NCBI GenBank assembly: GCA_002471225.1
Contig: DKPO01000028.1
Coordinates: 4,157-57,366, forward strand
DNA from: Porphyromonadaceae bacterium UBA7332
GTDB lineage: Bacteria; Bacteroidota; Bacteroidia; Bacteroidales; UBA7332
Length of the DNA: 53,210 bases
Reading direction: 5' to 3'
Under the pieces are notes generated by a model that did not search any database, was not told the DNA's origin, and saw nothing but the letters and a program-made list of their open reading frames with translations. How positions within the stretch are numbered: position 1 is the first letter of the stretch; every line of letters starts with the position of its first letter. Below, piece by piece: positions 1 through 9,565 of this stretch. The position numbers and the translations under genes are program-made.

Positions 1-1449
1 GCACCTTCATATATAGAGATCCGGACGATTGATCTGGATCCTTTAGAGAAATCGGGAGTGTCTCCGGATGTTCTTTATTTTTCTCATATCCTCCTGCTCT
101 ACTCTTTAATTAAAGAGGAGACGGATACGTTCGGACACAAAGAGCAAATTGAGGCCAACAGAAAAAGTGATTTTGCAGCTTCATTCGGCCGATGTAAAGA
201 GTGCTCATATAATAAGGATGAGAAAAATATGCTTCATCAGGTACAGGAGCTGATTGAGGATATCTATGAAACCTTGTTACCTTATAATATATGGAGTAAT
301 AGGGTCTATGCCGAACAATGGAGACGGATCAGTGAAATCGCTTTCAATCCGGACTCAAGAAGTGGCCTGCAGGTATATCGAGGATGTAAGGAGTCGGGAT
401 TCCTGAATTACTACCTGGAAAAGGCTGCACGCTACAAACGTGAATCAATTGAGAAGGGTTATCAGTTTCATGGATTAGAAGATATGGAACTTTCAACTCA
501 GCTACTATTGAAAGCGGCCATAAAGAAAGGTGTATCATTTGAGATTATCGATCGTCAGGAGAATTTTGTACGCTTATATAACCGGAATAAAGAGGAGTAT
601 GTGGTTCAGGCAACCAAAACTTCGCTGGATAATTATGTTTCTATCCTGAAAATGGAGAATAAATCCGTAACGAAGCTACTGCTTCAACGAAAAGGAATAC
701 ATACTCCGATGGGGAAAGAATATCATGATCCGATTACAGCCTTTCATGATTTTGCATTTTTCAAGAATGAATCGGTAGTCATCAAACCCAAATCGACGAA
801 TTTCGGTATCGGAATAACCATATTAAAGTATCCGTATAATCAGGAGGATTACGAATGGGGAATCAAGCAGGCTCTGAAACATGATAAGAATATTCTGATA
901 GAACGTTTCATTGCAGGCAGGGAATTCCGCTTCCTTATTATAGGAAATGAAGTGGTAGGCGTACTGCATCGTGTTCCTGCAAATGTGACAGGCGACGGTA
1001 TTCATACTATCCGTCAATTGGTAGAAATGAAAAATCTGGATCCTTTAAGAGGTAAAGGCTACAGAACTCCTCTTGAAAAAATCCGGTTAGGAAAGGATGA
1101 AGAGTTGTTTCTGAAGAATCAAGGTCTGGATTTTGAGTCTGTACCGCAAAAAGAATCTACGATTTATTTGAGGGAGAATTCAAATATCAGTACGGGAGGT
1201 GACAGTATCGATTATACGGATCAAATACATCCGAGTTATAAGGAGATTGCACTGGCTGCAGCCCATGTGTTAAATGTTGCTATAACAGGCGTCGATATTA
1301 TGATTACAGACATACATTCTACGGCAAATATTTCAAACTATGCAATTATTGAAATGAATTTCAATCCTGCAATTCATATACATTGCTATCCATATAAAGG
1401 AGAAAACAGGCATGCTAATGACAAAGTGTTAGATGCTCTCGGATTTTAA
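1..1449 (+). CDS. gshF: Bifunctional glutamate-cysteine ligase/glutathione synthetase, C-terminal part
   Basis: The reading frame is open from base 1, so the gene starts upstream of the window; the GTG at 58 is internal. The first residues read YIEIRTIDLDP, like the conserved YIE(I/L)R..DL.P stretch near the end of the gamma-glutamylcysteine ligase domain of fused GshF enzymes. The rest is an ATP-grasp domain: the ATP-binding stretch SVVIKPKSTNFGIGI, then IERFIAGREFRFLIIG, and near the end GVDIMITD and AIIEMNFNPAIHIHCYPY. These enzymes make glutathione from Glu, Cys and Gly in two ATP-dependent steps. The protein ends at TAA 1447-1449, and no clear terminator follows. The family call is fairly certain; the missing N-terminus cannot be judged. 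Confidence 0.88.
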   Translation, partial: APSYIEIRTIDLDPLEKSGVSPDVLYFSHILLLYSLIKEETDTFGHKEQIEANRKSDFAASFGRCKECSYNKDEKNMLHQVQELIEDIYETLLPYNIWSNRVYAEQWRRISEIAFNPDSRSGLQVYRGCKESGFLNYYLEKAARYKRESIEKGYQFHGLEDMELSTQLLLKAAIKKGVSFEIIDRQENFVRLYNRNKEEYVVQATKTSLDNYVSILKMENKSVTKLLLQRKGIHTPMGKEYHDPITAFHDFAFFKNESVVIKPKSTNFGIGITILKYPYNQEDYEWGIKQALKHDKNILIERFIAGREFRFLIIGNEVVGVLHRVPANVTGDGIHTIRQLVEMKNLDPLRGKGYRTPLEKIRLGKDEELFLKNQGLDFESVPQKESTIYLRENSNISTGGDSIDYTDQIHPSYKEIALAAAHVLNVAITGVDIMITDIHSTANISNYAIIEMNFNPAIHIHCYPYKGENRHANDKVLDALGF

Positions 1450-1913
1450 TTTCATAATGAAATATCTACCCTTGAAAATTTCAGAATCACAAATATTCTA
1501 ACAGAAAATAAATTTCGATCAGATTATAATTTAACTGAAAACAAAGTGCGATTTAGGAATGTTATAACTGTATCAAATGAGTGCTTTTTATTTAGTTTTT
1601 TCTTCAAAACATAAGATATTGATTACTATATAAATATCGATATCAACGAAAAAAACTTTCATTTTTCTATTTGGAAAAAGTTTTGTCGAATCAAATAATA
1701 TATATATTTGCACTGAAAATAAAGGAGTTGAACAATATATGACAAATAATCAAAATTTAAGAATTTGACATTTTGCTACTTATTTAACACAAAAACTCCG
1801 TTTTAACATTTAATCCTCTTAATTTGAATCATTCTGCAAAAGATTAAGATTGTTAGACAAACAAACAGAAACCATAAAACAAACAATATTTACAAACTTA
1901 ATACTTATAAAGT
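1450..1913. other. 464-bp AT-rich intergenic region upstream of aspA
   Basis: No gene is supported here. The right half holds a Bacteroidetes-type promoter (1682-1710) and then a leader of about 200 bases before aspA. A nine-codon ORF (1739-1768), preceded by AAAGGAG, lies in that leader but has no telling codon content. No riboswitch fold was recognised. Confidence 0.5.
1682..1710 (+). promoter_or_regulatory. Putative aspA promoter
   Basis: TTTG at 1682-1685 and TATATTTG at 1703-1710 are 17 bases apart. This matches the Bacteroidetes sigma-ABfr pattern (TTTG and TAnnTTTG). The start would be near 1717, giving aspA an unusually long leader of about 200 bases. A second promoter closer to the gene cannot be excluded. 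Confidence 0.5.
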
Positions 1914-3320
1914 ATGGAAATGAGAATTGAAAGCGACTCATTAGGTGAATTATCAGTACCTAAAGACGCATACTACGGAATCCAAACAGAACGGGCTATT
2001 AGAAACTTTCAAATTTCTAACACTAAAATAAGTGACTACCGTGAGCTTGTAAGAGCTCTTGGTATTATTAAATTAGCTGCTGCGAGAGCTAACTACGAGC
2101 TTGGAACATTAGATAAAGAACGTTTTGAGCCAATCGAAAAAGCATGTATTCGTGTAATGGAAGGTGATTTTGATGATCAATTCCCTGTTGATATGTTCCA
2201 GGGAGGAGCAGGTACTTCAACAAACATGAACGCAAATGAAGTAGTTGCTAACGTTGCATTGGAAATTTGTGGTCGCCAAAAAGGAGATTATAAATATATC
2301 TCACCAAATGACCACGTGAACCTTTCTCAATCAACAAATGATGCTTACCCAACAGCATTGAAAATCTGTCTTTACTCAAAAAGCCAGATCTTAGTAAAAC
2401 ATATCCAAATGTTGGTTGACGCATTCCGTGCAAAAGGTAAAGAATTCGCTCATGTAATCAAAATGGGTCGTACTGAGAATCAGGATGCAGTTCCGATGAC
2501 TCTTGGTCAGGAGTTTGAAGCTTTCGCTGAAAACTTGTCAGAAGAGATTACACGTATCAACCAAATGGCTGCTTTGTTCCTTGAAATCAACATGGGTGCA
2601 ACTGCTATCGGTACAGGTATCAATGCTGCAAAAGGATATGCAGAATTGGTTACTAAAAAATTAAGCGAAATCTGTGGTGAAGTATTTATTAAAGCACCAA
2701 ACTTGATCGAAGCAACTCCTGATACAGGTTCTTACGTAATCTATTCATCAGCATTGAAACGTCTTGCTGTGAAATTGTCTAAAATTGCCAGCGATTTACG
2801 TTTGCTTTCTTCAGGTCCAAGATGTGGTTTACATGAAATCAATCTTCCTCCACTTCAACCAGGATCATCAATCATGCCAGGTAAAGTAAATCCTGTTGCT
2901 CCTGAATTGATGAACCAAATCAGCTTTAAAGTAATCGGTAATGACCTTACTGTAACTTTCGCTGCTGAAGCCGGACAATTACAGTTGAACGCGATGGAGC
3001 CTGTAATTATTCAATCTCTATTGGAATCTATCATTTACTTGAGAAATGGTATGGACATGTTGAGAGAAAAATGTATCAATGGTATCACTGCTAACGAAGA
3101 AGTATGTCGTAACATGGTTTACAACAGTATCGGTGTTATCACAGCTTTGAATCCATATATCGGATACAAAAACAGTGCTATGATTGCTAACGAAGCTTTA
3201 AAAACAGGACGTGGCGTATATGACCTTGTTCTTGAACACAAGCTTATGGACAAAGAAGCATTGGATAAAGCTTTAGATCCACAAAACATGTTGGAACCTA
3301 AAGAATGGAAAAAACTATAA
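1914..3320 (+). CDS. aspA: Aspartate ammonia-lyase
   Basis: Converts L-aspartate to fumarate and ammonia in the cytoplasm; in anaerobic Bacteroidales this can feed fumarate respiration. The protein has 468 residues, the usual length for the fumarase/aspartase superfamily. It carries GAGTSTNMNANEV (98-110), SQSTNDAYPTALK (138-150) and the signature loop GSSIMPGKVNP (317-327) with the catalytic serine. The close relative fumarase C is less likely because the sequence follows aspartases from the N-terminus (RIESDSLGE..VP..AYYGIQT) on. The start at 1914 fits the family. It stands alone, with its own promoter and a strong terminator just downstream. Confidence 0.95.
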   Translation: MEMRIESDSLGELSVPKDAYYGIQTERAIRNFQISNTKISDYRELVRALGIIKLAAARANYELGTLDKERFEPIEKACIRVMEGDFDDQFPVDMFQGGAGTSTNMNANEVVANVALEICGRQKGDYKYISPNDHVNLSQSTNDAYPTALKICLYSKSQILVKHIQMLVDAFRAKGKEFAHVIKMGRTENQDAVPMTLGQEFEAFAENLSEEITRINQMAALFLEINMGATAIGTGINAAKGYAELVTKKLSEICGEVFIKAPNLIEATPDTGSYVIYSSALKRLAVKLSKIASDLRLLSSGPRCGLHEINLPPLQPGSSIMPGKVNPVAPELMNQISFKVIGNDLTVTFAAEAGQLQLNAMEPVIIQSLLESIIYLRNGMDMLREKCINGITANEEVCRNMVYNSIGVITALNPYIGYKNSAMIANEALKTGRGVYDLVLEHKLMDKEALDKALDPQNMLEPKEWKKL

Positions 3321-3360
3321 GCAGTTAATAATCTATTTATAGAATCACACATCACTCAAA

Positions 3361-3391
3361 AAAAGGCTATCCTCAACGGATAGCCTTTTTT
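3361..3391. terminator. Bidirectional terminator between aspA and the DUF5686 gene
   Basis: A perfect 12-bp stem (AAAAGGCTATCC / GGATAGCCTTTT) closes a five-base loop. It has a T-run on the + side and an A-run on the other side, so it can end transcription of both convergent genes. Confidence 0.9.
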
Positions 3392-3397
3392 CTTTTA

Positions 3398-5728
3398 TCA
3401 AAACATCAGATTTAATCCGATCCGGATACCGGATTTGCTAATATCAGGATGATTGCGGTATGTTAAGCGCCATACGTAATCAATGCGCATAAAACGGAAA
3501 ATATTATCTATCCCCACACCTAATTCCATATAAGGCATTCCATTCATTTTATAACTGATAGGATTACCCGATTGTTCCAATGGAAAAAGGAAGGTGTCAG
3601 GATTCTTTTTGGGATTGTTCTTATCACTCAAAGCTCCGATATATCCTTTAAAAGATATAACCTCACGAAACTTAAGATAACGATTAACTGGTAACAAATT
3701 AAACAAAGCTCCGTTTAAGTGATATTCCGTATCCCAGGAGATATACTGATCGGAAATAAACTCCATTACGTTCATCAGATCAAAGGTTTCCTTGATCTGA
3801 AAATAAGACGGATTCGCCTGAGGGATAATCAAGAACGGATAAGGAACCTTATTCCATTGTTTCCCTAATTTTATCATCGTATCGAAATGGCCAAACAATG
3901 ACGCATTGATTCGTTGAAAGACTGAAAATTCTGTCAGATTAGAATTATACTGAGAACCCCAGATACCTTTAAGCCCCATTTTATGAGATAAGGTCAGAAT
4001 CGGATTATTGTTCGACAAATAATAACGACTGTATCGCCTTTGATAGAATTTCTCTTGCGGTGCATAGCGAAGCGTAAGTCCCAGCTCCGTTTTTGAAAGA
4101 CTGGCTATTTGCTTTACTGATCCGTCAGGCTGTCGGGACTCAAAATACAACTCTCCTAATGGAGACTCTCTAAAGACATCTGCGGTAAGTTTATATGAAA
4201 ATCCTGATTGATATTCCCGCATATATCTCAGACCTATAGATCGTATCAGATACATTCGTTCAATCGGGTATCGCCTGAATGAGTAAAATAAGTTTTCTTT
4301 ATTCACCGATACGAGATCTTGTCCGGGAAAACTTACGTCATTCTTTATACTTAAAGCTAAAGAGTGAACAGGAAATTCGGTAGGATAGCTTTCGATATCA
4401 CGAAACAAGTATTCAGCCTGTGCGTAATATTTCCATGTTTTATCTTCTGTTCCATAAGCTCCATAACCCTCCAGGAAGAGCCTCTTACTAAATTTACTGG
4501 TAGTTGTTCCTCCGAGCCGGAATCTAAAACCTTCTATATCGTTTCGTGAAACCATCGATGTTAAAGGACCGACCTCGAACTTGCCTAAATCAAACGCGTT
4601 TTCAAAAACACTTGCTCCTAAATATCCCCAAAAGCTGCCTTTATTGTTTTCATAAAGGTTTTTGATTTCATTCTTGACCTGAAATTCCTGATCACTCACA
4701 ACCAATGGCCGCTTATCTGTCCAATATTCATCCGGCTGATTCCACGCATCTTGCCTGTAAAACAGAATGGGTAATGCATTATATTCCTGATTAGACATCT
4801 GATTGAGCTTATGATTGGAGAAATAACCAATCCTACGCACAAAAGCTTTTAACAGAGAGACCTCAATACTGACATCATCTTTGGATAGTAATCGATAACC
4901 TCCTACCCTGGCAGCATAATCATGGGTGATTACGATATTGTCAACAAAATTGAGATTCTGTTCATTCTGTACACACAATACAGCACGCCTGACCGCATAA
5001 CTACCATCATCCAGAATATACAACCTTCCACGAAAGCCTAATATTCTGGGATTATGAGGTTCGAAATCTACAATGTGACAGGCTTCTCCATCTATAAATT
5101 CGATTGAATCATTCAATACATATTTATATACACTTTTAGCCAAAGGCATTGAGAGTGGTCCTACAAAATTTTGCAGGAGCATTTTGATGTTATTATCATA
5201 TATGCTAAACCCTGAGAATGCTTCGTCAGCTATTGCCTTAATCCCTTGTTCATTGAGCATTTCATCTACCCAATCCCGATTAACTGCCTTTACATCCAGC
5301 TTGATATTTCTGCCTTTTTTATATGCTAACGATTCGAATTTTTCACGACTCATTACATATTGAATAGGCTCATTGGTCACATCACTGGTATCTGTATGTT
5401 CAAATAAGAAATTAAAATAGCGGAGATAAATGCGATTTCTTTCTTTTTGAGTAAGATTTACCCAACCTACATTAATCTTCTCGTATCTGTCACAATTAAT
5501 TATTTCACCATCACCAATATTATTATCTTTTTTTGCTGCAATGACATTTGATATTAACTCTATTGCATCCTCATCAGAACGATCCTTATAACTATTTATA
5601 GCTTGTCTGGATTGCTCTAATACTTCATACGGCTTCCATTTGTCTTGCGCTTCTGTATAGGGAAACAAAAACAACAATAAAACTACACCGATCCCTCCTA
5701 TTTTATCAACTATACATTTATGTTTCAT
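3398..5728 (-). CDS. DUF5686 family outer-membrane protein
   Basis: Recognised as a DUF5686-type protein of Bacteroidetes, whose function is not established. I place the start at the ATG at 5728 (five bases after the upstream permease stop) rather than the in-frame ATG at 5773 inside the permease gene, because the 5728 start puts a signal peptide (hydrophobic GIGVVLLLFLFPYTEAQ) at the N-terminus. The product has about 776 residues. The N-terminal third is soluble; the C-terminal half is rich in alternating aromatic beta strands and ends in GIRIGLNLMF, the terminal Phe of an outer-membrane barrel. The carboxypeptidase-regulatory-like domain that often precedes DUF5686 is missing. The spacing suggests co-transcription with the permease, which hints at a role in outer-membrane uptake, but this is inference. 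Confidence 0.75.
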   Translation of the reverse strand: MKHKCIVDKIGGIGVVLLLFLFPYTEAQDKWKPYEVLEQSRQAINSYKDRSDEDAIELISNVIAAKKDNNIGDGEIINCDRYEKINVGWVNLTQKERNRIYLRYFNFLFEHTDTSDVTNEPIQYVMSREKFESLAYKKGRNIKLDVKAVNRDWVDEMLNEQGIKAIADEAFSGFSIYDNNIKMLLQNFVGPLSMPLAKSVYKYVLNDSIEFIDGEACHIVDFEPHNPRILGFRGRLYILDDGSYAVRRAVLCVQNEQNLNFVDNIVITHDYAARVGGYRLLSKDDVSIEVSLLKAFVRRIGYFSNHKLNQMSNQEYNALPILFYRQDAWNQPDEYWTDKRPLVVSDQEFQVKNEIKNLYENNKGSFWGYLGASVFENAFDLGKFEVGPLTSMVSRNDIEGFRFRLGGTTTSKFSKRLFLEGYGAYGTEDKTWKYYAQAEYLFRDIESYPTEFPVHSLALSIKNDVSFPGQDLVSVNKENLFYSFRRYPIERMYLIRSIGLRYMREYQSGFSYKLTADVFRESPLGELYFESRQPDGSVKQIASLSKTELGLTLRYAPQEKFYQRRYSRYYLSNNNPILTLSHKMGLKGIWGSQYNSNLTEFSVFQRINASLFGHFDTMIKLGKQWNKVPYPFLIIPQANPSYFQIKETFDLMNVMEFISDQYISWDTEYHLNGALFNLLPVNRYLKFREVISFKGYIGALSDKNNPKKNPDTFLFPLEQSGNPISYKMNGMPYMELGVGIDNIFRFMRIDYVWRLTYRNHPDISKSGIRIGLNLMF

Positions 5729-5733
5729 TAGAA

Positions 5734-6729
5734 TCAACGCGTAAAAGATCTTCTGTTTCTGAATAGAACCCATATGATGACCGGAGCACCAAATAAAGCG
5801 GTCACGGAATTAATAGGTAAAGTCATAGATAAACCTGGCAACTGAGAAATTACATCGCAAAACAACATCAGTGTAGCGCCACATAATGCTGATCCGGGAA
5901 TGATATATCTATGATTAGAGCTCATCAGAAAACCTCGTGTTATATGAGGCACTGCTATACCGATAAAAGCAATCGGCCCGGTAAAGGCTGTTGCTGTTCC
6001 TGCTAAAAGCGCAGTTGCTATTATTATTTGTATCCTTGTCTTCTTTACATCAACACCTAAGCTCTGAGCGTAATTATCACCCAGCATTAATACATTCAGA
6101 GTTTTCTGCATTAAAAAAGTCATTATAAGTCCTGCTGCTATTAAGGGACACATGATCAGCATTTGCTCTTTTCCGACATTACTCAGACTACCAAAAGTCC
6201 AGATTATAAAAAGCTTTATCGAATCGGGGTTACTTACACTTTGTAAAATACTGATAATAGCTCCGGCCAGATTACCAATCATTATCCCGATTATCAACAG
6301 AGCTGTATTTTCTTTTACCCGAAAAGAAATTGACAATACCAGCAAAAGGACTGCCAATGCTCCGATAATAGCAACGCCCATTATTCCCCAGTTCCCAATC
6401 ACTGGTAAAACCGATAATCCAAACATTGTAAACAGCGCCACTCCTAATCCTGCTCCCGCATTCACTCCTAATACATCCGGTCCTGCCAGTGGATTACGAA
6501 AAAGTGTTTGCATCAGAACACCACCCACAGACAAAGCTGCTCCAGCCAAAATCGCTGTAATTGCTTTAGGTAGCCGATAGTTGAGTACAATTTCAGAAAT
6601 CACCTCATTAGGTGCCTTATTCAGAAGTGTATAGAAAACATCTTTGACTGGTAACAGCACTGAACCCAAGGACAGATCCAGAATCAATCCAATCAACATC
6701 AAAATAAGTAAATAGCTGAGTTTCTTCAT
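5734..6729 (-). CDS. FecCD/BtuC-type ABC transporter permease
   Basis: Inner-membrane permease of the iron-siderophore/cobalamin importer family (331 residues, normal length). Typical stretches are YRLPKAITAILAGAALSVGG, MQTLFRNPLAGPDVLGVNAG, and near the C-terminus GPIAFIGIAVPHITR, the loop that contacts the ATPase. About nine hydrophobic segments can be seen. No binding-protein or ATPase gene is adjacent on either side, so partners must be encoded elsewhere. The downstream DUF5686 gene begins five bases after the stop. The substrate could be heme, siderophore, vitamin B12 or another corrinoid; the sequence does not decide. Confidence 0.9.
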   Translation of the reverse strand: MKKLSYLLILMLIGLILDLSLGSVLLPVKDVFYTLLNKAPNEVISEIVLNYRLPKAITAILAGAALSVGGVLMQTLFRNPLAGPDVLGVNAGAGLGVALFTMFGLSVLPVIGNWGIMGVAIIGALAVLLLVLSISFRVKENTALLIIGIMIGNLAGAIISILQSVSNPDSIKLFIIWTFGSLSNVGKEQMLIMCPLIAAGLIMTFLMQKTLNVLMLGDNYAQSLGVDVKKTRIQIIIATALLAGTATAFTGPIAFIGIAVPHITRGFLMSSNHRYIIPGSALCGATLMLFCDVISQLPGLSMTLPINSVTALFGAPVIIWVLFRNRRSFTR

Positions 6730-6908
6730 ATATATATTTCAGATACTACCATATCTGGTATCTTTAATAATCAAATCAAAAGGAATAACAAAAATATAGA
6801 ATACTCTTTGATCTAATTTGCTATAGCACTTAAAAATCAATAAAGCATCCATTATCCATCAGCTTATACCTAAAAACGAACAAAGCCGGCTGTCTCTAAA
6901 AAAGTGAA

Positions 6909-6945
6909 AGCACAAACTCACACTTTAAAAGCGTGAGTTGTGCTT
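6909..6945 (-). terminator. Probable terminator of the GH57 operon
   Basis: A long stem (AGCACAAACTCAC paired with GTGAGTTGTGCT, one bulge) lies 28 bases past the GH57 stop. On the minus strand it is followed within a few bases by TTTTTT. Confidence 0.6.
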
Positions 6946-6972
6946 CCTATGTAATTGACTATAACGTCTCTA

Positions 6973-8283
6973 TTAAGCTCCTGCTTTAGGCTTCTTTGAC
7001 TTCAGTTTTTTGATTTCATCTTTCAGCAAATGAATCTCATCAGCCTGATTATGGATCGTCTGAAGTAATGAGTTTAGTTCCTCATTTTCAATCGATGATG
7101 GATATTGAGCCTCTACTCTTGTAATGAAATCACTAAGAACGTTCATATAATTCGTAAAAGCTTCAAATGGTGATTCGTAAGGACTGAACAGTTTGTGAAC
7201 AGAACCATCAGCAAAGTGCTTGGTGCTCATATAGTAGAAATGATCGCTACATTGCAGGTAAGACCAGTCCTGTTGAATTCTTCTATCGCTACACAAACGG
7301 ACACGTTCACCTATTGAATATAGTTTTTCAAATGCTTCCGTTTGTAATTTGTTGCCTAACCATGCTGTCGTATCTCTTTCCTCATCGGCCCATGAAAAAG
7401 GATGCAAGGTTGTAATTGAATCCATTACTTCATAACGCTTAATCGCTTCACTTGGCGTAGAGAATGAGATATTCTTTTCTTTCGCAAAATAAGGTAGCGC
7501 TTTCATGAAATCAAAGATACCGGATTCTGCTTTTTGAATACCTCCTAATGCATCTAAGCTCATGAATAGACAGAACACTTGCTCTTTAGGGTCAGTAGCT
7601 GCGATCCAGTTCATGTATTTATCGGCAGTCAAAGGATATTCACTCCAGTTATAATCTGAGAATCGGAATGTTATATCATCACTGAATTTAAAATTCCTCA
7701 TAAGTAATTTTAAATTCGGAGCAGCCATGCTTCTATAAATATAATTAGGGCTCTTCCATCCAAGTATATGCTTCGCTCCTTCAGCTAACATTCCTTTGAA
7801 CCCTAATTTCGAAACTTCCGCTGCCACTTCCTCTGAATATATAAGCTCAGTGTTTCTAAAGACTTTCGGACGTTTGCCAAAAAGGCTTTCAATCTTTGCA
7901 CTATGCTTATATACCTGATTCATAAATTCTGTCGGATCTATCAAAGATGACAAAGAATGGGCATATGTTTCTCCTAAAAACTCAACACATCCTGTTTTAT
8001 TAAGCTTCTGTAGTAATTCGAGAACCTCGGGTGCATAAATTTCAAATTGCTCTATAGCAATACCCGAAATAGAGAAAGCAACTTTAAATTGTTTTCCCGA
8101 TTCTTCAATCATTTCAAATAAAGTATGTAAAGCAGGAATATAAGATTCTCTTACCAGACGGGCTATAATGCTTTCATTTAAGAAATCATCATAGTAATAG
8201 CTATCTTTTCCTATATCAAAGAAACGATAGCGTTTTAGGCGAAACGGTTGGTGTATTTGAAAATAGAAACAAATTGTTTTCAT
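6973..8283 (-). CDS. Glycoside hydrolase family 57 (alpha-amylase-like) protein
   Basis: A 436-residue GH57 protein. Conserved regions are visible: HQP (11-13), GCVEFLGETYAHSL (98-111), the nucleophile region VFRNTELIYS with Glu146, and a C-terminal helical part around RRIQQDWSYLQCSDHFYYM. In typical GH57 alpha-amylases region 4 reads MDYETFGEHQ with the acid/base Asp. Here it reads MSLDALGGIQ (241-250), so the aligned position is Ser242. The protein may therefore be a reduced-activity or binding homologue, or use Asp244 instead. A charged coiled tail (about 400-436) ends it. It is the last gene of an operon, 19 bases after a glycosyltransferase and behind a debranching enzyme, which points to glycogen or alpha-glucan metabolism in the cytoplasm; no signal peptide is seen. 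Confidence 0.88.
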   Translation of the reverse strand: MKTICFYFQIHQPFRLKRYRFFDIGKDSYYYDDFLNESIIARLVRESYIPALHTLFEMIEESGKQFKVAFSISGIAIEQFEIYAPEVLELLQKLNKTGCVEFLGETYAHSLSSLIDPTEFMNQVYKHSAKIESLFGKRPKVFRNTELIYSEEVAAEVSKLGFKGMLAEGAKHILGWKSPNYIYRSMAAPNLKLLMRNFKFSDDITFRFSDYNWSEYPLTADKYMNWIAATDPKEQVFCLFMSLDALGGIQKAESGIFDFMKALPYFAKEKNISFSTPSEAIKRYEVMDSITTLHPFSWADEERDTTAWLGNKLQTEAFEKLYSIGERVRLCSDRRIQQDWSYLQCSDHFYYMSTKHFADGSVHKLFSPYESPFEAFTNYMNVLSDFITRVEAQYPSSIENEELNSLLQTIHNQADEIHLLKDEIKKLKSKKPKAGA

Positions 8284-8302
8284 ATTCTATTAGTGTTTTC
8301 TG

Positions 8303-9565
8303 TTAATGATTAAGGATATTATTATAAATATCAATTACTTTTTGTCCAGCCTTAGTCCAGACAATCTGATCTACTTCGTTCTTTCCTTCAATTCTTAAAT
8401 GCTCATACATTGCAGGATAAGTAACTATCGAATAAATGGCATCAGCCATTGAATCTATATCCCAATAGTCTGTTTTTATAACATTATTCAGAATTTCGGC
8501 ACAACCAGATTGTTTTGAGATTATAGACGGCACTCCTACCTGCATCGCTTCCAACGGAGAGATACCAAAAGGTTCGGATACAGAAGGCATAATATACACA
8601 TCACTTGATTTTAACATTTCATATACTTGCATCCCTTTCAGAAAACCTGTAAAATGAAATTTGTCTGCAATATCTCTATCGGCAGCTAATTGGATCATTT
8701 CTTCCATCTTATCTCCACTACCTGCCATTACAAAGCGTACACCTTTAGTTCTTTTCAATACTTTAGCTGCTGCTTCGACAAAATACTCAGGTCCTTTTTG
8801 CATAGTTATCCTTCCTAAAAAGGTAACAACTTTATCATTCGTATTGCGTTCGGGTTTTAAGGCCTCTATCTGCGGACTAATAGGCTCTACAGCATTATGT
8901 ACAGTTGTTACTTTTGATGGATTGATACCATATTTTTCAATCACAGTACGGCGTGTTAAATCACTAACGGTAATAATATGGTCTGCATAATTCATTCCAT
9001 CCTTTTCTATAGCAAAGACCTTAGGATTAACGTTCCCACGGCTTCTGTCAAAATCTGTAGCATGAACATGAATAACCAAAGGTTTACCTGTAACCTTTTT
9101 AGCATGAATGCCTGCCGGATAAGTCAGCCAATCATGTGAATGAATTATATCAAATGATTCCGTTCTTGCGATTACCCCTGCAACAATAGAATAATTATTT
9201 ATTTCTTCCAATAAATTTTCAGGATATCTTCCAGAAAACTCAATACATCCAAGATCATTGGTATGCATATATGAAAAATCTGCATAAATGTGATTTCTCA
9301 TATCAAAATAAGTTTGAGGATCTGTACAGTAGCCAATACGTTTTTCGACATATTGATAAGTTACATCTTTCCATACGACAGGAGTACAGTTAGCACCTAC
9401 AATTTTGGCAAATGATTTATCTTCATCTCCCCATGGTTTAGGAATAACAAAAGTTATATCCATATCACCACACTCGACCATGCCTTTTGTTAATCCATAA
9501 CTGGCAGTACCTAAACCACCTAAAATATGCGGAGGAAATTCCCATCCAAACATTAATGCCTTCAT
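8303..9565 (-). CDS. GT4-type glycosyltransferase, probable glycogen synthase
   Basis: A two-domain GT-B enzyme of 420 residues. The N-terminus MKALMFGWEFPPHILGGLGT carries the Gly-rich donor/acceptor loop. The C-terminal domain has GRITMQKGPEYFVEA (251-265) and the E-x7-E motif EPFGISPLE (331-339), so it is a retaining enzyme. Its start overlaps the stop of the debranching gene by one base (TAATG), which suggests translational coupling. Position between debranching enzyme and GH57 supports glycogen synthesis using a nucleotide-glucose donor. A different alpha-glucan or glycosyl acceptor is possible; the neighbourhood, more than sequence, supports the glycogen call. Confidence 0.82.
   Translation of the reverse strand: MKALMFGWEFPPHILGGLGTASYGLTKGMVECGDMDITFVIPKPWGDEDKSFAKIVGANCTPVVWKDVTYQYVEKRIGYCTDPQTYFDMRNHIYADFSYMHTNDLGCIEFSGRYPENLLEEINNYSIVAGVIARTESFDIIHSHDWLTYPAGIHAKKVTGKPLVIHVHATDFDRSRGNVNPKVFAIEKDGMNYADHIITVSDLTRRTVIEKYGINPSKVTTVHNAVEPISPQIEALKPERNTNDKVVTFLGRITMQKGPEYFVEAAAKVLKRTKGVRFVMAGSGDKMEEMIQLAADRDIADKFHFTGFLKGMQVYEMLKSSDVYIMPSVSEPFGISPLEAMQVGVPSIISKQSGCAEILNNVIKTDYWDIDSMADAIYSIVTYPAMYEHLRIEGKNEVDQIVWTKAGQKVIDIYNNILNH

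Noticed and set aside
58..60. GTG as the start of the glutathione synthase gene
   Set aside because: The same frame is open upstream to base 1 and encodes conserved family residues there.
1739..1768. Leader peptide in front of aspA (MTNNQNLRI)
   Set aside because: It has an AAAGGAG upstream but no Asp or other telling codon run and no terminator or competing hairpin before aspA.
6885..6945. Insertion sequence relic (GGCTGTCTCTAAAAA resembles ends of some IS elements)
   Set aside because: No second end, target duplication or transposase remnant; the hairpin fits a terminator of the GH57 gene better.
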